This document shows positions 1 to 7,918 of a DNA stretch of 64,000 bases, piece after piece. Under the pieces are notes generated by a model. That model was not told where the DNA came from. It ran no database searches and worked only from the letters and a program-made list of their open reading frames with translations. The DNA comes from Oerskovia douganii. Lineage in GTDB: Bacteria; Actinomycetota; Actinomycetes; Actinomycetales; Cellulomonadaceae. The position numbers and the translations under genes were made by a program. The stretch is from the NCBI RefSeq assembly GCF_015142735.1, contig NZ_JACSPN010000022.1:1-64000 (forward strand), read 5' to 3'. Numbering within the stretch: the stretch's first letter is position 1; each line of letters begins with the position of its first letter.

Positions 1-68
1 CCGAGATCACCGCAGCAGCCCTCGTCCTGCTCCACCTTCAACGAGGAACCGCCAAATCAGCCTGGTGA
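1..68 (+). CDS. C-terminal tail of a truncated gene, possibly a transposase
   Basis: An open frame enters from the left edge and stops at TGA 66-68. The visible 21 residues (EITAAALVLLHLQRGTAKSAW) resemble the Ala/Leu-rich tails of some actinobacterial DDE transposases, but that is an impression from a very short stretch. The rest of the gene lies outside the window. If it is a transposase, it would fit the accessory character of the next 4 kb. Bases 69-213 hold no gene; a TTGACA hexamer at 122-127 could be a -35 element for the next gene, but I see no convincing -10. Confidence 0.3.
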   Translation, partial: EITAAALVLLHLQRGTAKSAW

Positions 69-213
69 GAACACCTCCATGAACGTCCACTCGGGCTCGA
101 CTCTCGTAGCTAAGCAAGTACTTGACACCGAACTGTCGAACCTGCCAGTTTTTTCCCGCTTTCATCGGAAGCCGGTCCTTCGGGCCGTTAGCCACACGAA
201 CAGGACCCACCAA

Positions 214-1200
214 ATGCACCGAAAGAGAACCGCCGCCGCGCTCGCCCTCACCCTCGTCCTCGCGCTCATCCCCACCTCCGCCCTCGCAGAACCGGCCGAC
301 AGCCCTGCCGCAGAGCCGGCCGCGGTCAGCACCGAGAAGTTCGACCAGGTTGCAGGTGACCAGACCACCGGTCAGGCCAAGGCCCTTGTCGACAGTCACA
401 TCGACTCGACCATGCGCTCCTCCGGCATGGTCGCCCCTTCCGACGTCGAGGTGTGGACCACCGAGGTAGACGGGACCGACGTCGCAGCAGTGATCCCCGA
501 TGGCAGCGTCGTCGAGAGCGCCGCCGTCGTCACCGACGCTGCCGAGGACACCGACATCGCCGCGTTCGGCGTCGAGATCGCCGAGATCGAGGAGGCCGTC
601 GGCACCGCACCACCCGTCGCGCACTTGAAGGGCCGGGGCACACCGCTGCGCGAGGCATGCCGGACGCTGTGGTTCAATACCCCGGCCGCGACGAACGACG
701 ACCAGGTATACGACTGCTACGAGAAGTACAAGCTGTCGAACTCGTCGTACATCTACAACCGGTACTCCAAGGCAACACTCGCGGCCGCTGCCGGTGGCGT
801 ACGTCGCGAGATCCACGAGTTCACGATCCGGTTCCGTCAGTACAAGAACTACAGCCGCATCACCGGCGGTCCGTACAACTACGGTCCTCTGCCCGGCAGC
901 ACTGACTGCAACAACGGTCAGTTCTCGTACGGCGTGGTGACGATCCCGTTGACCTCGTGCGCGAGCATCGAGAACGTCTCCGGTGGCAACTACTACAACT
1001 CCGGCACCAGGTACAAGGGTCACGCGACCGGTCAGAAGTACGTCGACGCGTATGCGCGGTTCACGTCGAACGGGACCGAGCCGATCTTTTCCGACTACGT
1101 GTGGCTCACTACGGCAGCGTGCGGCGACATGTGGGTGCCGTGCATTAACACGAACAACAACTACTCGGCCACGTGGAACGACGGGGGCTACAACCGCTAG
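214..1200 (+). CDS. secreted Cys- and Tyr/Asn-rich protein of unknown function
   Basis: This encodes a 328-residue exported protein I do not recognise. The ATG at 214 is chosen because it places a classic Sec signal peptide (MHRKRTAAALALTLVLA, ending near TSALA) at the start; the frame is open back to 79 without signal-like sequence. The mature N-terminal third is acidic and Ala-rich. The C-terminal half is unusually rich in Tyr, Asn, Ser and Thr for a high-GC genome and contains six cysteines, suggesting a disulfide-stabilised extracellular domain. Its stop codon overlaps the GTG start of the next gene by one base, so the two are probably translationally coupled. Amino-acid use differs from the core genes downstream, consistent with acquired DNA. 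Confidence 0.75.
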   Translation: MHRKRTAAALALTLVLALIPTSALAEPADSPAAEPAAVSTEKFDQVAGDQTTGQAKALVDSHIDSTMRSSGMVAPSDVEVWTTEVDGTDVAAVIPDGSVVESAAVVTDAAEDTDIAAFGVEIAEIEEAVGTAPPVAHLKGRGTPLREACRTLWFNTPAATNDDQVYDCYEKYKLSNSSYIYNRYSKATLAAAAGGVRREIHEFTIRFRQYKNYSRITGGPYNYGPLPGSTDCNNGQFSYGVVTIPLTSCASIENVSGGNYYNSGTRYKGHATGQKYVDAYARFTSNGTEPIFSDYVWLTTAACGDMWVPCINTNNNYSATWNDGGYNR

Positions 1201-2363
1201 TGAAACGACGTACCATCACCTACCTGGCAGCTATCGCTGCGGTGGGCGTAACTGTTGGGGTCAGCCTTGCTCTCAAGGCTGACCCCAACGGGCCGCCCGA
1301 CGTCAGCGCCGAAACGAGCCCCGCAGCGCACACCGCCACCTACTCGTGCGAATACCCCGCGACGACCGTCGAAGACTTCTGCTCGATGCTCGAAGTGGAC
1401 AACGTCCAGACGAGGTACGCACTGTTCCGCGCGGACGACACCGCAGTACGCACGATGATCTACGATCCCGGCGGTCCAGGTGTATCGATCCTGTCGCGGC
1501 ACATGGGCGACATCGAAGCGATCGTCGCCGACGCGCACGAACGCAGGTACAACCTGCTAGTCATCGACGAGCCGTGGGTCGTCGCGGAGTACCGCGACGA
1601 ATGCCGCACAGCGATGAGCGGGTACTTCGCCAGCGCGACCGACCGATACCCCGCGCTGGCTGACGCAAGCCTTGTCGATGCTGTCAGGGGCGAATGCCTC
1701 GACGAGCAGGCTCCCGCCGTCATGACCGGTGAGCGGTACCGGCAGATCATTGCAGAGATCGAGCAGACCGAGAACGTGCATGTCGAACGCCTCGAGGGGT
1801 ACTCGTTCGCGTCCGTGCGTGCGGCATACCTCGGTTCGACACACCCCGATCTCGTTGTCGCGGTCGGGACGCCGTTCCCCGTCGGAGCGCCCGCGACTGC
1901 ATTCTTCGGTGCGACGTCCTCCTCGCCGACTCCGGCCGGTCTAAACACTGGGACATTGGCTTCTGACTCCGCTGCGGCCTACTACCAGATGACCGGCCTG
2001 ACGACGGACGACATAGATCCCACGGTCGCTGGTCGTGCATTGTGGCAGACGGACTCCGACGGGCAGGTATCGCTATCACGCGTCGGGTACCTGTCGGAGA
2101 TGTGCCGGTCCTTGACCGAGTGGGACAAGATGTCCGCGGATACGCTTGGCAACCCGATGCTGAACGCGCAACGATCCATGCACGCAGCGTGCAACGGCTT
2201 CGACCTCGACACGCAGATGACCCTGCCGGAGCGGACTTGCTTCACCGTGCTGAGCAACGACATTCAAACCCCCTGGGTCGAGTCGGAACTGACCGCCGAA
2301 GCCCGCATCGACGTATCGGAGGCAGGGAAGCATGGACTGGTCGACATCCCCACGTGTAACTAG
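1200..2363 (+). CDS. membrane-anchored S33-like alpha/beta hydrolase (peptidase-like)
   Basis: The GTG at 1200 uses the last base of the previous stop codon and gives 387 residues. An uncleaved-looking hydrophobic segment at about residues 7-25 should tether the protein outside the cell. The rest follows the plan of tripeptidyl-aminopeptidase-like (S33) hydrolases: DPGGPGVS at 89-96 matches the oxyanion loop, GYSFAS at 200-205 fits the nucleophile elbow (Ser202), NDIQTP supplies an acid (Asp354) and GKHG a His (His378). The whole is divergent from typical family members, and the loop that normally reads DxRG has become DEPW. It may process the secreted product of the gene before it; that is inference from the coupling. 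Confidence 0.6.
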   Translation: MKRRTITYLAAIAAVGVTVGVSLALKADPNGPPDVSAETSPAAHTATYSCEYPATTVEDFCSMLEVDNVQTRYALFRADDTAVRTMIYDPGGPGVSILSRHMGDIEAIVADAHERRYNLLVIDEPWVVAEYRDECRTAMSGYFASATDRYPALADASLVDAVRGECLDEQAPAVMTGERYRQIIAEIEQTENVHVERLEGYSFASVRAAYLGSTHPDLVVAVGTPFPVGAPATAFFGATSSSPTPAGLNTGTLASDSAAAYYQMTGLTTDDIDPTVAGRALWQTDSDGQVSLSRVGYLSEMCRSLTEWDKMSADTLGNPMLNAQRSMHAACNGFDLDTQMTLPERTCFTVLSNDIQTPWVESELTAEARIDVSEAGKHGLVDIPTCN

Positions 2364-2832
2364 CCAAGACATCGACGGGCAGCAGCCGTTCACCGTCACG
2401 ACCAAGCGCCCGTGGTCGGCGATCTGGATCGCGTTCGCCGCTGCGATGGGCGTGGCCGCCGTGGACTATGTGACGCTGGTCATGAGCGTGCTGTTCCCCG
2501 GGTGGGTCTGGTGCGTCACCACCGGTGGTCTGCTGCTCGCCGCTGGTGTCAAGGCGGTATTCATAGACGTGGAGTCCGTGCGTCGCGAGCGCGGGTCGCG
2601 GCCGCGTGATGCCGTGGCGAAGGTCGTTGCATGCGTCGTAGTCACAGCGTGGGCGCTGGCGCTGTGGCGTGAGCTGAACTCCGGCTGCATGGGACAGGAG
2701 TGTGCGGTGGCGTCTCAGGCGGTGAGCCTGTTCGTGGTCTTTCCGGTCATCCCGCTTGCTGCTCTGACGCTCATCGGGTACCTGATGCGCCGTGGGCGGG
2801 TCGGGTCAGCTGCGCGAGTAGGTGACAGCTGA
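2332..2832 (+). CDS. small four-helix integral membrane protein
   Basis: This 166-residue protein overlaps the hydrolase gene by 32 bases in another frame, marking it as the third gene of the same operon. Hydrophobic segments occur at about residues 28-50, 60-78, 101-118 and 129-150, with a basic loop (RRERGSRPRD) between the second and third. A CMGQEC pair lies in the loop before the last helix. I do not recognise a family. Its place after a secreted protein and an anchored hydrolase suggests an export, immunity or membrane-partner role, with no direct evidence. The intergenic stretch after it (2833-2903) has no obvious terminator. Confidence 0.65.
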   Translation: MDWSTSPRVTSQDIDGQQPFTVTTKRPWSAIWIAFAAAMGVAAVDYVTLVMSVLFPGWVWCVTTGGLLLAAGVKAVFIDVESVRRERGSRPRDAVAKVVACVVVTAWALALWRELNSGCMGQECAVASQAVSLFVVFPVIPLAALTLIGYLMRRGRVGSAARVGDS

Positions 2833-2903
2833 TCTGTTGTGCGGGGGCCGGGGGGCTTGGGACGCGTGTTCGCGCGCTGGCTGACCGCTGGTGGATCGTT
2901 CGT

Positions 2904-3523
2904 CTACTCGCGTTCGGTCTGGGGGCCTCGCGCGATGCTTCGGTGCGGGGTTGGCCGGGTGCTGGTGCCGAAGCTCGTGGCGCTGCGGGTGCGCGCGGTG
3001 ATGAGGCTGTGGTCGATGAGTTCTCCCGCGCGCTGGGAGCGTCCCTTGTCGTTCTCCACGCGCATAGGCGTGTATTCCGCCTCGGTCCAGAAGCGGCGGT
3101 AGCGGACCATGGCCGGGCACGAGGCGGCGAGGGCGGCCGCGGACTCCTGGGAGCGGGAGCGCCCGTCGGGGCCGTTGAAGACATCGCGGGCGTAGACGCT
3201 GGGCACCCAACGTCCGCCGAGCTCTTCCCCGGTCACGACGGCACCCTCGTAGGACTGGCGCCAGCGCTGGGCGATGCGGGCCTGGGAAAGCTCGTGGGGC
3301 ACCTCGAGGTCCACGACCTCGACCTCGTACCCCGCGGTCGCCAACTTCTCGCCGAGCTCGACCGCGGGTGCCGGCTTGGACAGCACGGAGTCGATCACGA
3401 CGTTCGTCCCTCGCGCAGGGCCTCGTCGCGCAGCACGCGCGCCAGGTGCGAGGACTCCTCGTGCATGAGGGCCACGAGCACCCGCGACGAAGTCGCGGGC
3501 TGGGGCACGGTCCGCCCCGCCAC
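2904..3523 (-). pseudogene. zeta-toxin-like kinase relic, frameshifted and headless
   Basis: Two adjacent minus-strand frames together match a zeta/PezT-like toxin. One gives VALMHEESSHLARVLRDEALREG and is continued in the other frame by TNVVIDSVLSKP, then GYEVEVVDLEVPH, RWRQSYEG and LGGRWVPSVYARDVF. The join near 3407 is explained by loss of one base (GAGGGACGAAC where GAGGGNACGAAC is needed). The N-terminal ATP-binding P-loop (GxxGxGKS) is missing upstream, so the gene is both truncated and frameshifted. Zeta toxins phosphorylate UDP-N-acetylglucosamine and travel with epsilon antitoxins on mobile DNA; no antitoxin is visible. The C-terminal tail down to the stop at 2904 looks non-homologous. 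Confidence 0.6.
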
Positions 3524-3666
3524 TAGCGCCGCTCGGCGGCATCCAACGCCATTGCCGGACGAGGGCCACCGAAGCCGACATCGACCTGCCCAACGGGCGG
3601 ATCCAGCGTAGCCATCACAGAACGGCCCGCGACCTTGCATGGATCGTGGGGCGGTTCCATCTGGGA

Positions 3667-3942
3667 TGACGGGAATCGAACCTCGTCCTCGTTCGCAACG
3701 CCCTGTTCGCGCTGGGCGTGGGCGCGCTGTGCGGGTGCTTCCTCCCGCGTGCGGTGGCCTGGCTCCCGCTGCTCACCTTCGGCATGGTGAGCTGGATCCT
3801 CGGTACGACGGACTCGTCGGCCACCGCACGGTGGTGGGCGCTGCCGAACTTCCCGGTGGAGTCGCCGACGATGTGGGTCGCCACGGGGACCGTCGTGCTG
3901 GTCGGATCTGTCGTGTACTCCGCCCGTGACGGGGCGAGGTGA
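3667..3942 (+). pseudogene. C-terminal fragment of an integral membrane protein
   Basis: The frame after the in-frame stop at 3667-3669 encodes about 90 residues beginning NLVLVRNALFALGVGALCG and containing two strong transmembrane segments (around LPLLTFGMVSWILGTT and ATGTVVLVGSVVY). It resembles the last part of a larger permease-like protein, with no plausible start or ribosome binding site at its left edge. The edge coincides with a 15-base word resembling a tRNA T-arm on the opposite strand (3667-3681), so the gene seems to have been cut there by insertion or deletion. Translation from the internal ATG at 3718 cannot be excluded but would give half a protein. Confidence 0.5.
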
Positions 3943-4009
3943 CCACCCCGCACACGCGTCGTGGGCGTCGCCGAGGTAGAACCTGCGGAGGTCCACCTCG
4001 CCGAACGTG

Positions 4010-4684
4010 TCAGGACGGCCGCCGCACCCGCAGTACCGTGTCGCGGATCGTGGCGGGCTCCCCGTCGGGCCCGGTCGCCTCACGCGTGGGCGCGTCGTCG
4101 GTCTCGACGTCCCACCCGTCGAGGTCGAGCTCGGCCAGGAGGTCGGCGCCCGTGTAGAAGAAGTGCTCGTCGAAGTCGCGGCGCACCGTCTCGTGGTCCT
4201 CGGGGTGGTGCCCGACGACGAGGAGCCGCCCGCCCGGCGCGACGGCCCGTGCGAGACGCGGGAACACCTGGCGGCGCAGGTCGGCCGGCAGGTGCATGAA
4301 GTGGGCCGTGACGAGGTCGAAGCGCTCGTCACCCGGCTGCCACTCGAGCAGGTCGGCCTGGCGCCACTCGATGCGGTCGGCGACGTCCGCGATGACGGCG
4401 TGCGCGGCGGCCTTCCCGAGGGCGACCGGGGAGATGTCGAGCCCGACGACGTCCCACCCCTGGCGTGCGAGCCACACCGAGTCGGCCCCCTCGCCCGCGC
4501 CCACGTCGAGCGCACGGCCCGGCGTCAGGTCGGCCGTCTGCGCCACGAGCTGCGGGTTGGGGTTGCCGCTCCACACCGACTCGGCCGAGCCGTAGCGCTC
4601 GTCCCAGAACGCCTGGTCGTGGTGGTGCTGCTGGTGGCCGTGCTCATGGTCACCGTGCTGGCCGTGCTGGTGGTCGCGCGTCAC
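4010..4684 (-). CDS. class I SAM-dependent methyltransferase with His-rich N terminus
   Basis: This 224-residue methyltransferase has the Rossmann motif I LDVGAGEGADS, an acidic motif II (VVGLDIS), the motif around DLVTAHFMHL and a PGGRLLVVGHHP post-core strand. It is TehB/UbiE-like in size. The GTG at 4684 is preferred because the upstream extension is low-complexity and because it starts a striking His-rich tail (HQHGQHGDHEHGHQQHHHDQ) before the conserved AFWDERYGS. Such tails can bind metal or be neutral; the substrate is unknown. It lies 104 bases downstream of the next minus-strand gene, possibly in the same transcript. Confidence 0.85.
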   Translation of the reverse strand: MTRDHQHGQHGDHEHGHQQHHHDQAFWDERYGSAESVWSGNPNPQLVAQTADLTPGRALDVGAGEGADSVWLARQGWDVVGLDISPVALGKAAAHAVIADVADRIEWRQADLLEWQPGDERFDLVTAHFMHLPADLRRQVFPRLARAVAPGGRLLVVGHHPEDHETVRRDFDEHFFYTGADLLAELDLDGWDVETDDAPTREATGPDGEPATIRDTVLRVRRPS

Positions 4685-4787
4685 GCGGGCTCCTCGGGTC
4701 GGGGCGGGCCGCAGGGTCGGCCGTCCTCCCCGACCATGAGCCCTCGCCAACCCCTCGCGCAAGCGCGTTTGCCGTTCCGGCAAACGC

Positions 4788-5591
4788 TCACCCCATCCAC
4801 CCGAGCCACACCACGGCGTCGCGCGCGAGCAGGAACCCGACGATCCCCACGACCCACGCCGTGGTCGACGCCGCGTTCTTCGTCATCCACGCGTTGAGCC
4901 GGTCGAGCAACGGCTCGACCAGCCGCCCGGCTGCGACGCGGGCCGCCATGAGCACCAGCGCGGGCAGCACCATCACGACGCAGTACGCGGCGAGGACGAC
5001 CGCGGTCGCAGGCCACCCGAGGCCCGCGCGGGTGAGCATCCCGATCGCCGCGAGGTACGGCAGCATCGACGCCAGCTCGATCGCGGCGGCCGCGAGCGCC
5101 AGGCCCATGAGGGCCGTCACGGACCCGGGCGCGGTCGTGACGCCCTGGTGCGCCGCTGGGAGGGGGCGCGCGGCGCCGTCGGGCGGGGGCGTGCTGCCCG
5201 ACGGCGTCGCGACCTCCCCGCTCGTCGCCCCCATGGCGCGGGCTCGCCACCGCAGGACACGCCCCTGGCCGTCCGACGAGCCCTTGGTGCGTCGGTCGAG
5301 GCGGAAGCTGTACGCGACGAGCGCGATCCCGAGGAGCAGCTCGACGATCCGGGCGGGCCGCGTGTCGAGCACGGCACCGAACCCGTCGGCGAGCGCGTCC
5401 GCGCCGAGCGCGAGCAGGATCCCGACGACGAGGTAGAAACCGACGATCGTGCCCAGGTAGACGAGCAGGCGGGCGACGCGCACCCGCCCCGGGGTCATGA
5501 GCAGCCAGACGGGGATGAGCAGGGTCCCGAAGCTCGTCGAGTCGACGAGCGCCAGGACTACGAGCGCGCCGAGGAGGGGAAGGAGTTCCAT
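4788..5591 (-). CDS. GAP-family (Sap-like) integral membrane protein
   Basis: The 267-residue protein starts MELLPLLGALVVLALVDSTSFGTLLIPVWLL. This and the alternating hydrophobic segments match the GAP/Sap (sulfolipid-1-addressing protein) family of six-helix membrane proteins. Such proteins are linked in mycobacteria to export of glycolipids or peptidolipids. The ATG at 5591 is chosen because the ORF upstream is Pro/Arg-rich and unconserved. The central cytoplasmic loop (about residues 95-150) carries two inverted copies of the GCCCGACGGCG repeat (5174-5184 and 5196-5206), encoding a Pro/Gly/Ser stretch; it is probably a tolerated insertion. It is divergent from the histidine kinase gene, leaving a short shared promoter region. 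Confidence 0.75.
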   Translation of the reverse strand: MELLPLLGALVVLALVDSTSFGTLLIPVWLLMTPGRVRVARLLVYLGTIVGFYLVVGILLALGADALADGFGAVLDTRPARIVELLLGIALVAYSFRLDRRTKGSSDGQGRVLRWRARAMGATSGEVATPSGSTPPPDGAARPLPAAHQGVTTAPGSVTALMGLALAAAAIELASMLPYLAAIGMLTRAGLGWPATAVVLAAYCVVMVLPALVLMAARVAAGRLVEPLLDRLNAWMTKNAASTTAWVVGIVGFLLARDAVVWLGWMG

Positions 5592-5718
5592 GTCGACACC
5601 CTCACGCGGGGCGGGGGTCGGCGGCGTCGGGCGAACGGGCGATCCTGTCGCCGGTGGGCGCCGCGCCGTACATCGTTCGAGCGATCCGTGGCACGGGCGC
5701 CTGTGCTGTGATGGGTCC

Positions 5719-7149
5719 GTGCCCGACCCCCTGCCCACGGCTGCCGACACCGAGGCCGAGACCGCCACCCACGGGGCTGCTCCCGCCTCGCGCGTCCGGC
5801 AGGTCGCGCGCCGGATCGACGCCGGGTTCCGCGACGACGGTCCGGCCGGGGACCCCTACGATGCGGCCGGGACGTTCCTCATCGGGGTCGCGCTCATCGC
5901 GGTCGGCGTGGTCTCGGTCTGGTCCGTGTCTGCGTTCGTGCAGCCCGAGAGCCGGTGGTGGCACGTCGTGCCCCTCGCGGTCGGCTGCCTGATCCTGCTC
6001 GCCAAGCGCCGCCACACCGCGCTCGCCCTCGCGGGCGGCACCCTGGTGGTCGTCGCCGACCTGATGATCGGCGGCAGCCTCAGCGTTCTCCTGGTCCTGT
6101 GGGAGCTGCTCTTCGCGTGCGGGCTCTACGGGAGCAAGCGGCTGCGGACGGTCGTCAACGTCGTCGTGACGCTGCTCGTCGTCGCGGCCGCGGTGGCCAC
6201 GGGCGAGTACTTCCGGGACGTGCAGGGCTTCGCCCTCGGGGGGATCCAGGCGGCTGCCATCATCGCGACGCCCCTGTGGTGGGCCGCGAACGTGCGCCAG
6301 AAGACGGACCTCGCCGTCCTGTCCGCCGAGCGGGCCGACCTGGAGGCGCAGCGTGCCGACCTCGAGGCGCAGCGGGCCGCCGACCTGGAGCAGATCGCCG
6401 AGCTCGGTCAGCACGAGGCCGTGCGGGCCGAGCGCGCGGCCATGGCGCGCGACCTGCACGACGTCATCGCGTCGCACCTGTCGGCCATCGCGATCCACTC
6501 GGGGGCCGCGCTCGCGTCGCCCCCCGACGCCGCGCGCGACCGGGCCGCGCTCGAGCTCGTGCGGTCGAGCAGCATCACGTCGCTCGAGGAGATGCGGGCC
6601 ATGATCCTGCTGCTGCGCTCGGACCTGCCGCGCGACAGCACCACGGTCCACGACGCCCCGCACGGCACGGTGCTCGCGGGCGAGGCGGTCGCAGCTCCCG
6701 CGCGCCTCGCGCGGCTCGACGACGTGCTCTCCTCCGCACGCGCTCAGGGCCTCACGGTCGAGGTCCAGGACCCCGACGGCGCCCGGTCCGCGCACCTCTC
6801 GTCCGCGCACGACCAGGCCGCACACCGGATCGTGCAGGAGGCCCTGACCAACGCTGCCAAGCACGCCCCGGGGAGCCGGGTGCGGGTCGTGCTCGGGCTG
6901 GGCGAGGTCCTCGCCGTCGAGGTCACGAGCACCCTGACCGCCAGCCCCGGCCCGCTGCCCGCGAGCCTGAGCGCCCGCACGGGTCTCCTCACGATGCGCG
7001 AACGCGCCGAGGCCCTGGGCGGAACGTTCCGGGCCGGGCCGTCCGACGAGGGCGACGCATGGACCGTCCGGGCCGAGCTGCCGCTGTGCGGACCGCCCAC
7101 GTCTCCGTCGCCCACCACCCGCCACGACTCCCCCGGAGCCTCCGCATGA
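5719..7149 (+). CDS. NarL-type sensor histidine kinase
   Basis: The 476-residue kinase has an N-terminal membrane region (about residues 50-180) with four or five hydrophobic segments and no obvious sensor domain. A coiled-coil linker follows, with the repeated octet ADLEAQRA. The HisKA_3 dimerisation box is MARDLHDVIASHLSAIAIH (phospho-acceptor His247), and the ATPase domain has an N-box (QEALTNAAKHAP) and TGLLTMRERAEALGG. The GTG at 5719 gives a reasonable N terminus; the frame is open further upstream inside the divergent gene. It overlaps the response regulator by ATGA and should phosphorylate it. The signal is unknown. Confidence 0.9.
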   Translation: MPDPLPTAADTEAETATHGAAPASRVRQVARRIDAGFRDDGPAGDPYDAAGTFLIGVALIAVGVVSVWSVSAFVQPESRWWHVVPLAVGCLILLAKRRHTALALAGGTLVVVADLMIGGSLSVLLVLWELLFACGLYGSKRLRTVVNVVVTLLVVAAAVATGEYFRDVQGFALGGIQAAAIIATPLWWAANVRQKTDLAVLSAERADLEAQRADLEAQRAADLEQIAELGQHEAVRAERAAMARDLHDVIASHLSAIAIHSGAALASPPDAARDRAALELVRSSSITSLEEMRAMILLLRSDLPRDSTTVHDAPHGTVLAGEAVAAPARLARLDDVLSSARAQGLTVEVQDPDGARSAHLSSAHDQAAHRIVQEALTNAAKHAPGSRVRVVLGLGEVLAVEVTSTLTASPGPLPASLSARTGLLTMRERAEALGGTFRAGPSDEGDAWTVRAELPLCGPPTSPSPTTRHDSPGASA

Positions 7150-7832
7150 TCCGTGTCCTGCTCGCCGACGACCACGCCGCGATCCGCGCGGGCCTGCGGT
7201 TCCTGCTCGACTCCGCCCCGGACGTCGAGGTCGTGGGCGAGGCCTCCGACGGCGCCGCCGCGATCACGAACGCCCGCGCCCTGCGCCCCGAGGTCGTCCT
7301 CATGGACCTGCGCATGCCCGGCGTCGACGGGATCGAGGCGACGCGCACGATCGTCTCGGAACGACTCGCGGAGGTCCTGGTCCTGACGACGTTCGACCTC
7401 GACGAGTACGTCGACGAGGCCCTGCGCGCGGGCGCCGCGGGCTTCCTGCTCAAGACCGCGGAGCCCGCGGCCCTCATCGACGCGGTCCGCCGGGTCGCGG
7501 CCGGCGACGGGGTCCTCGCCCCCGAGGTCACGCGCCGCCTGCTTGCGGCGTTCGCGTCCGCACCCCGGCCCGACGGCGCCGCTCACCTGCCGGGGGGAGC
7601 TGCGCCGTCGGGCACGGGGCACGCGGGCGACCCGCGACTCGCGGACCTGACCCCGCGCGAGACGGACGTCCTCGCGGCCCTGGGGCGCGGGCTGTCCAAC
7701 CAGGGCATCGCCGACGAGCTGTTCATCAGTGAGGCCACCGCGAAGACGCACGTGTCGCGCGTGCTCGCGAAGGTCCAGGTCACGACCCGCATGCAGGCCG
7801 CGATCGTCGCGCGGGACACGGGCCTGGCCTAG
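7146..7832 (+). CDS. NarL/FixJ-family response regulator
   Basis: This 228-residue regulator begins at the ATG within the kinase stop (ATGA). The receiver domain has the acidic pair in LLADDH, phospho-acceptor Asp54 in VLMDLRMPGVDG, Thr in VLTTFD and Lys in FLLKTAEP. The C-terminal LuxR-type helix-turn-helix is LTPRETDVLAALGRGLSNQGIADELFIS. The linker between domains is unusually long and encoded by two inverted copies of the GCCCGACGGCG repeat (7568-7578, 7603-7613), giving a Pro/Gly-rich insert. Cognate partner of the kinase before it; targets are unknown. Confidence 0.93.
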   Translation: MIRVLLADDHAAIRAGLRFLLDSAPDVEVVGEASDGAAAITNARALRPEVVLMDLRMPGVDGIEATRTIVSERLAEVLVLTTFDLDEYVDEALRAGAAGFLLKTAEPAALIDAVRRVAAGDGVLAPEVTRRLLAAFASAPRPDGAAHLPGGAAPSGTGHAGDPRLADLTPRETDVLAALGRGLSNQGIADELFISEATAKTHVSRVLAKVQVTTRMQAAIVARDTGLA

Positions 7833-7854
7833 CGCACGACCCACCGGGAGACGG

Positions 7855-7892
7855 GCAGATGCCCCCGACCCGTGGGGGTCAGGGGCATCTGC
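7855..7892. terminator. bidirectional hairpin terminator
   Basis: An 11-bp perfect stem (GCAGATGCCCC/GGGGCATCTGC) is extended inward by GACCC/GGGTC around a short loop. It lies between the convergent response regulator and sugar porter genes, where a terminator for both strands is expected. No T-run is needed for the function proposed. Confidence 0.75.
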
Positions 7893-7918
7893 TCACGTCA
7901 CGGCAGGGACGCCGGGCG

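Noticed and set aside
3655-3695. Possible tRNA gene on the minus strand
   Set aside because: Only a T-arm-like 15-mer is present. Its 5' stem (CGAGG) does not pair with the 3' stem, and no anticodon or D arm can be folded upstream. At most it is a scrap.
6328-6384. Tandem octet ADLEAQRA in the histidine kinase as a possible DNA repeat element
   Set aside because: It is a short coding repeat forming the signalling coiled coil, common in such linkers.
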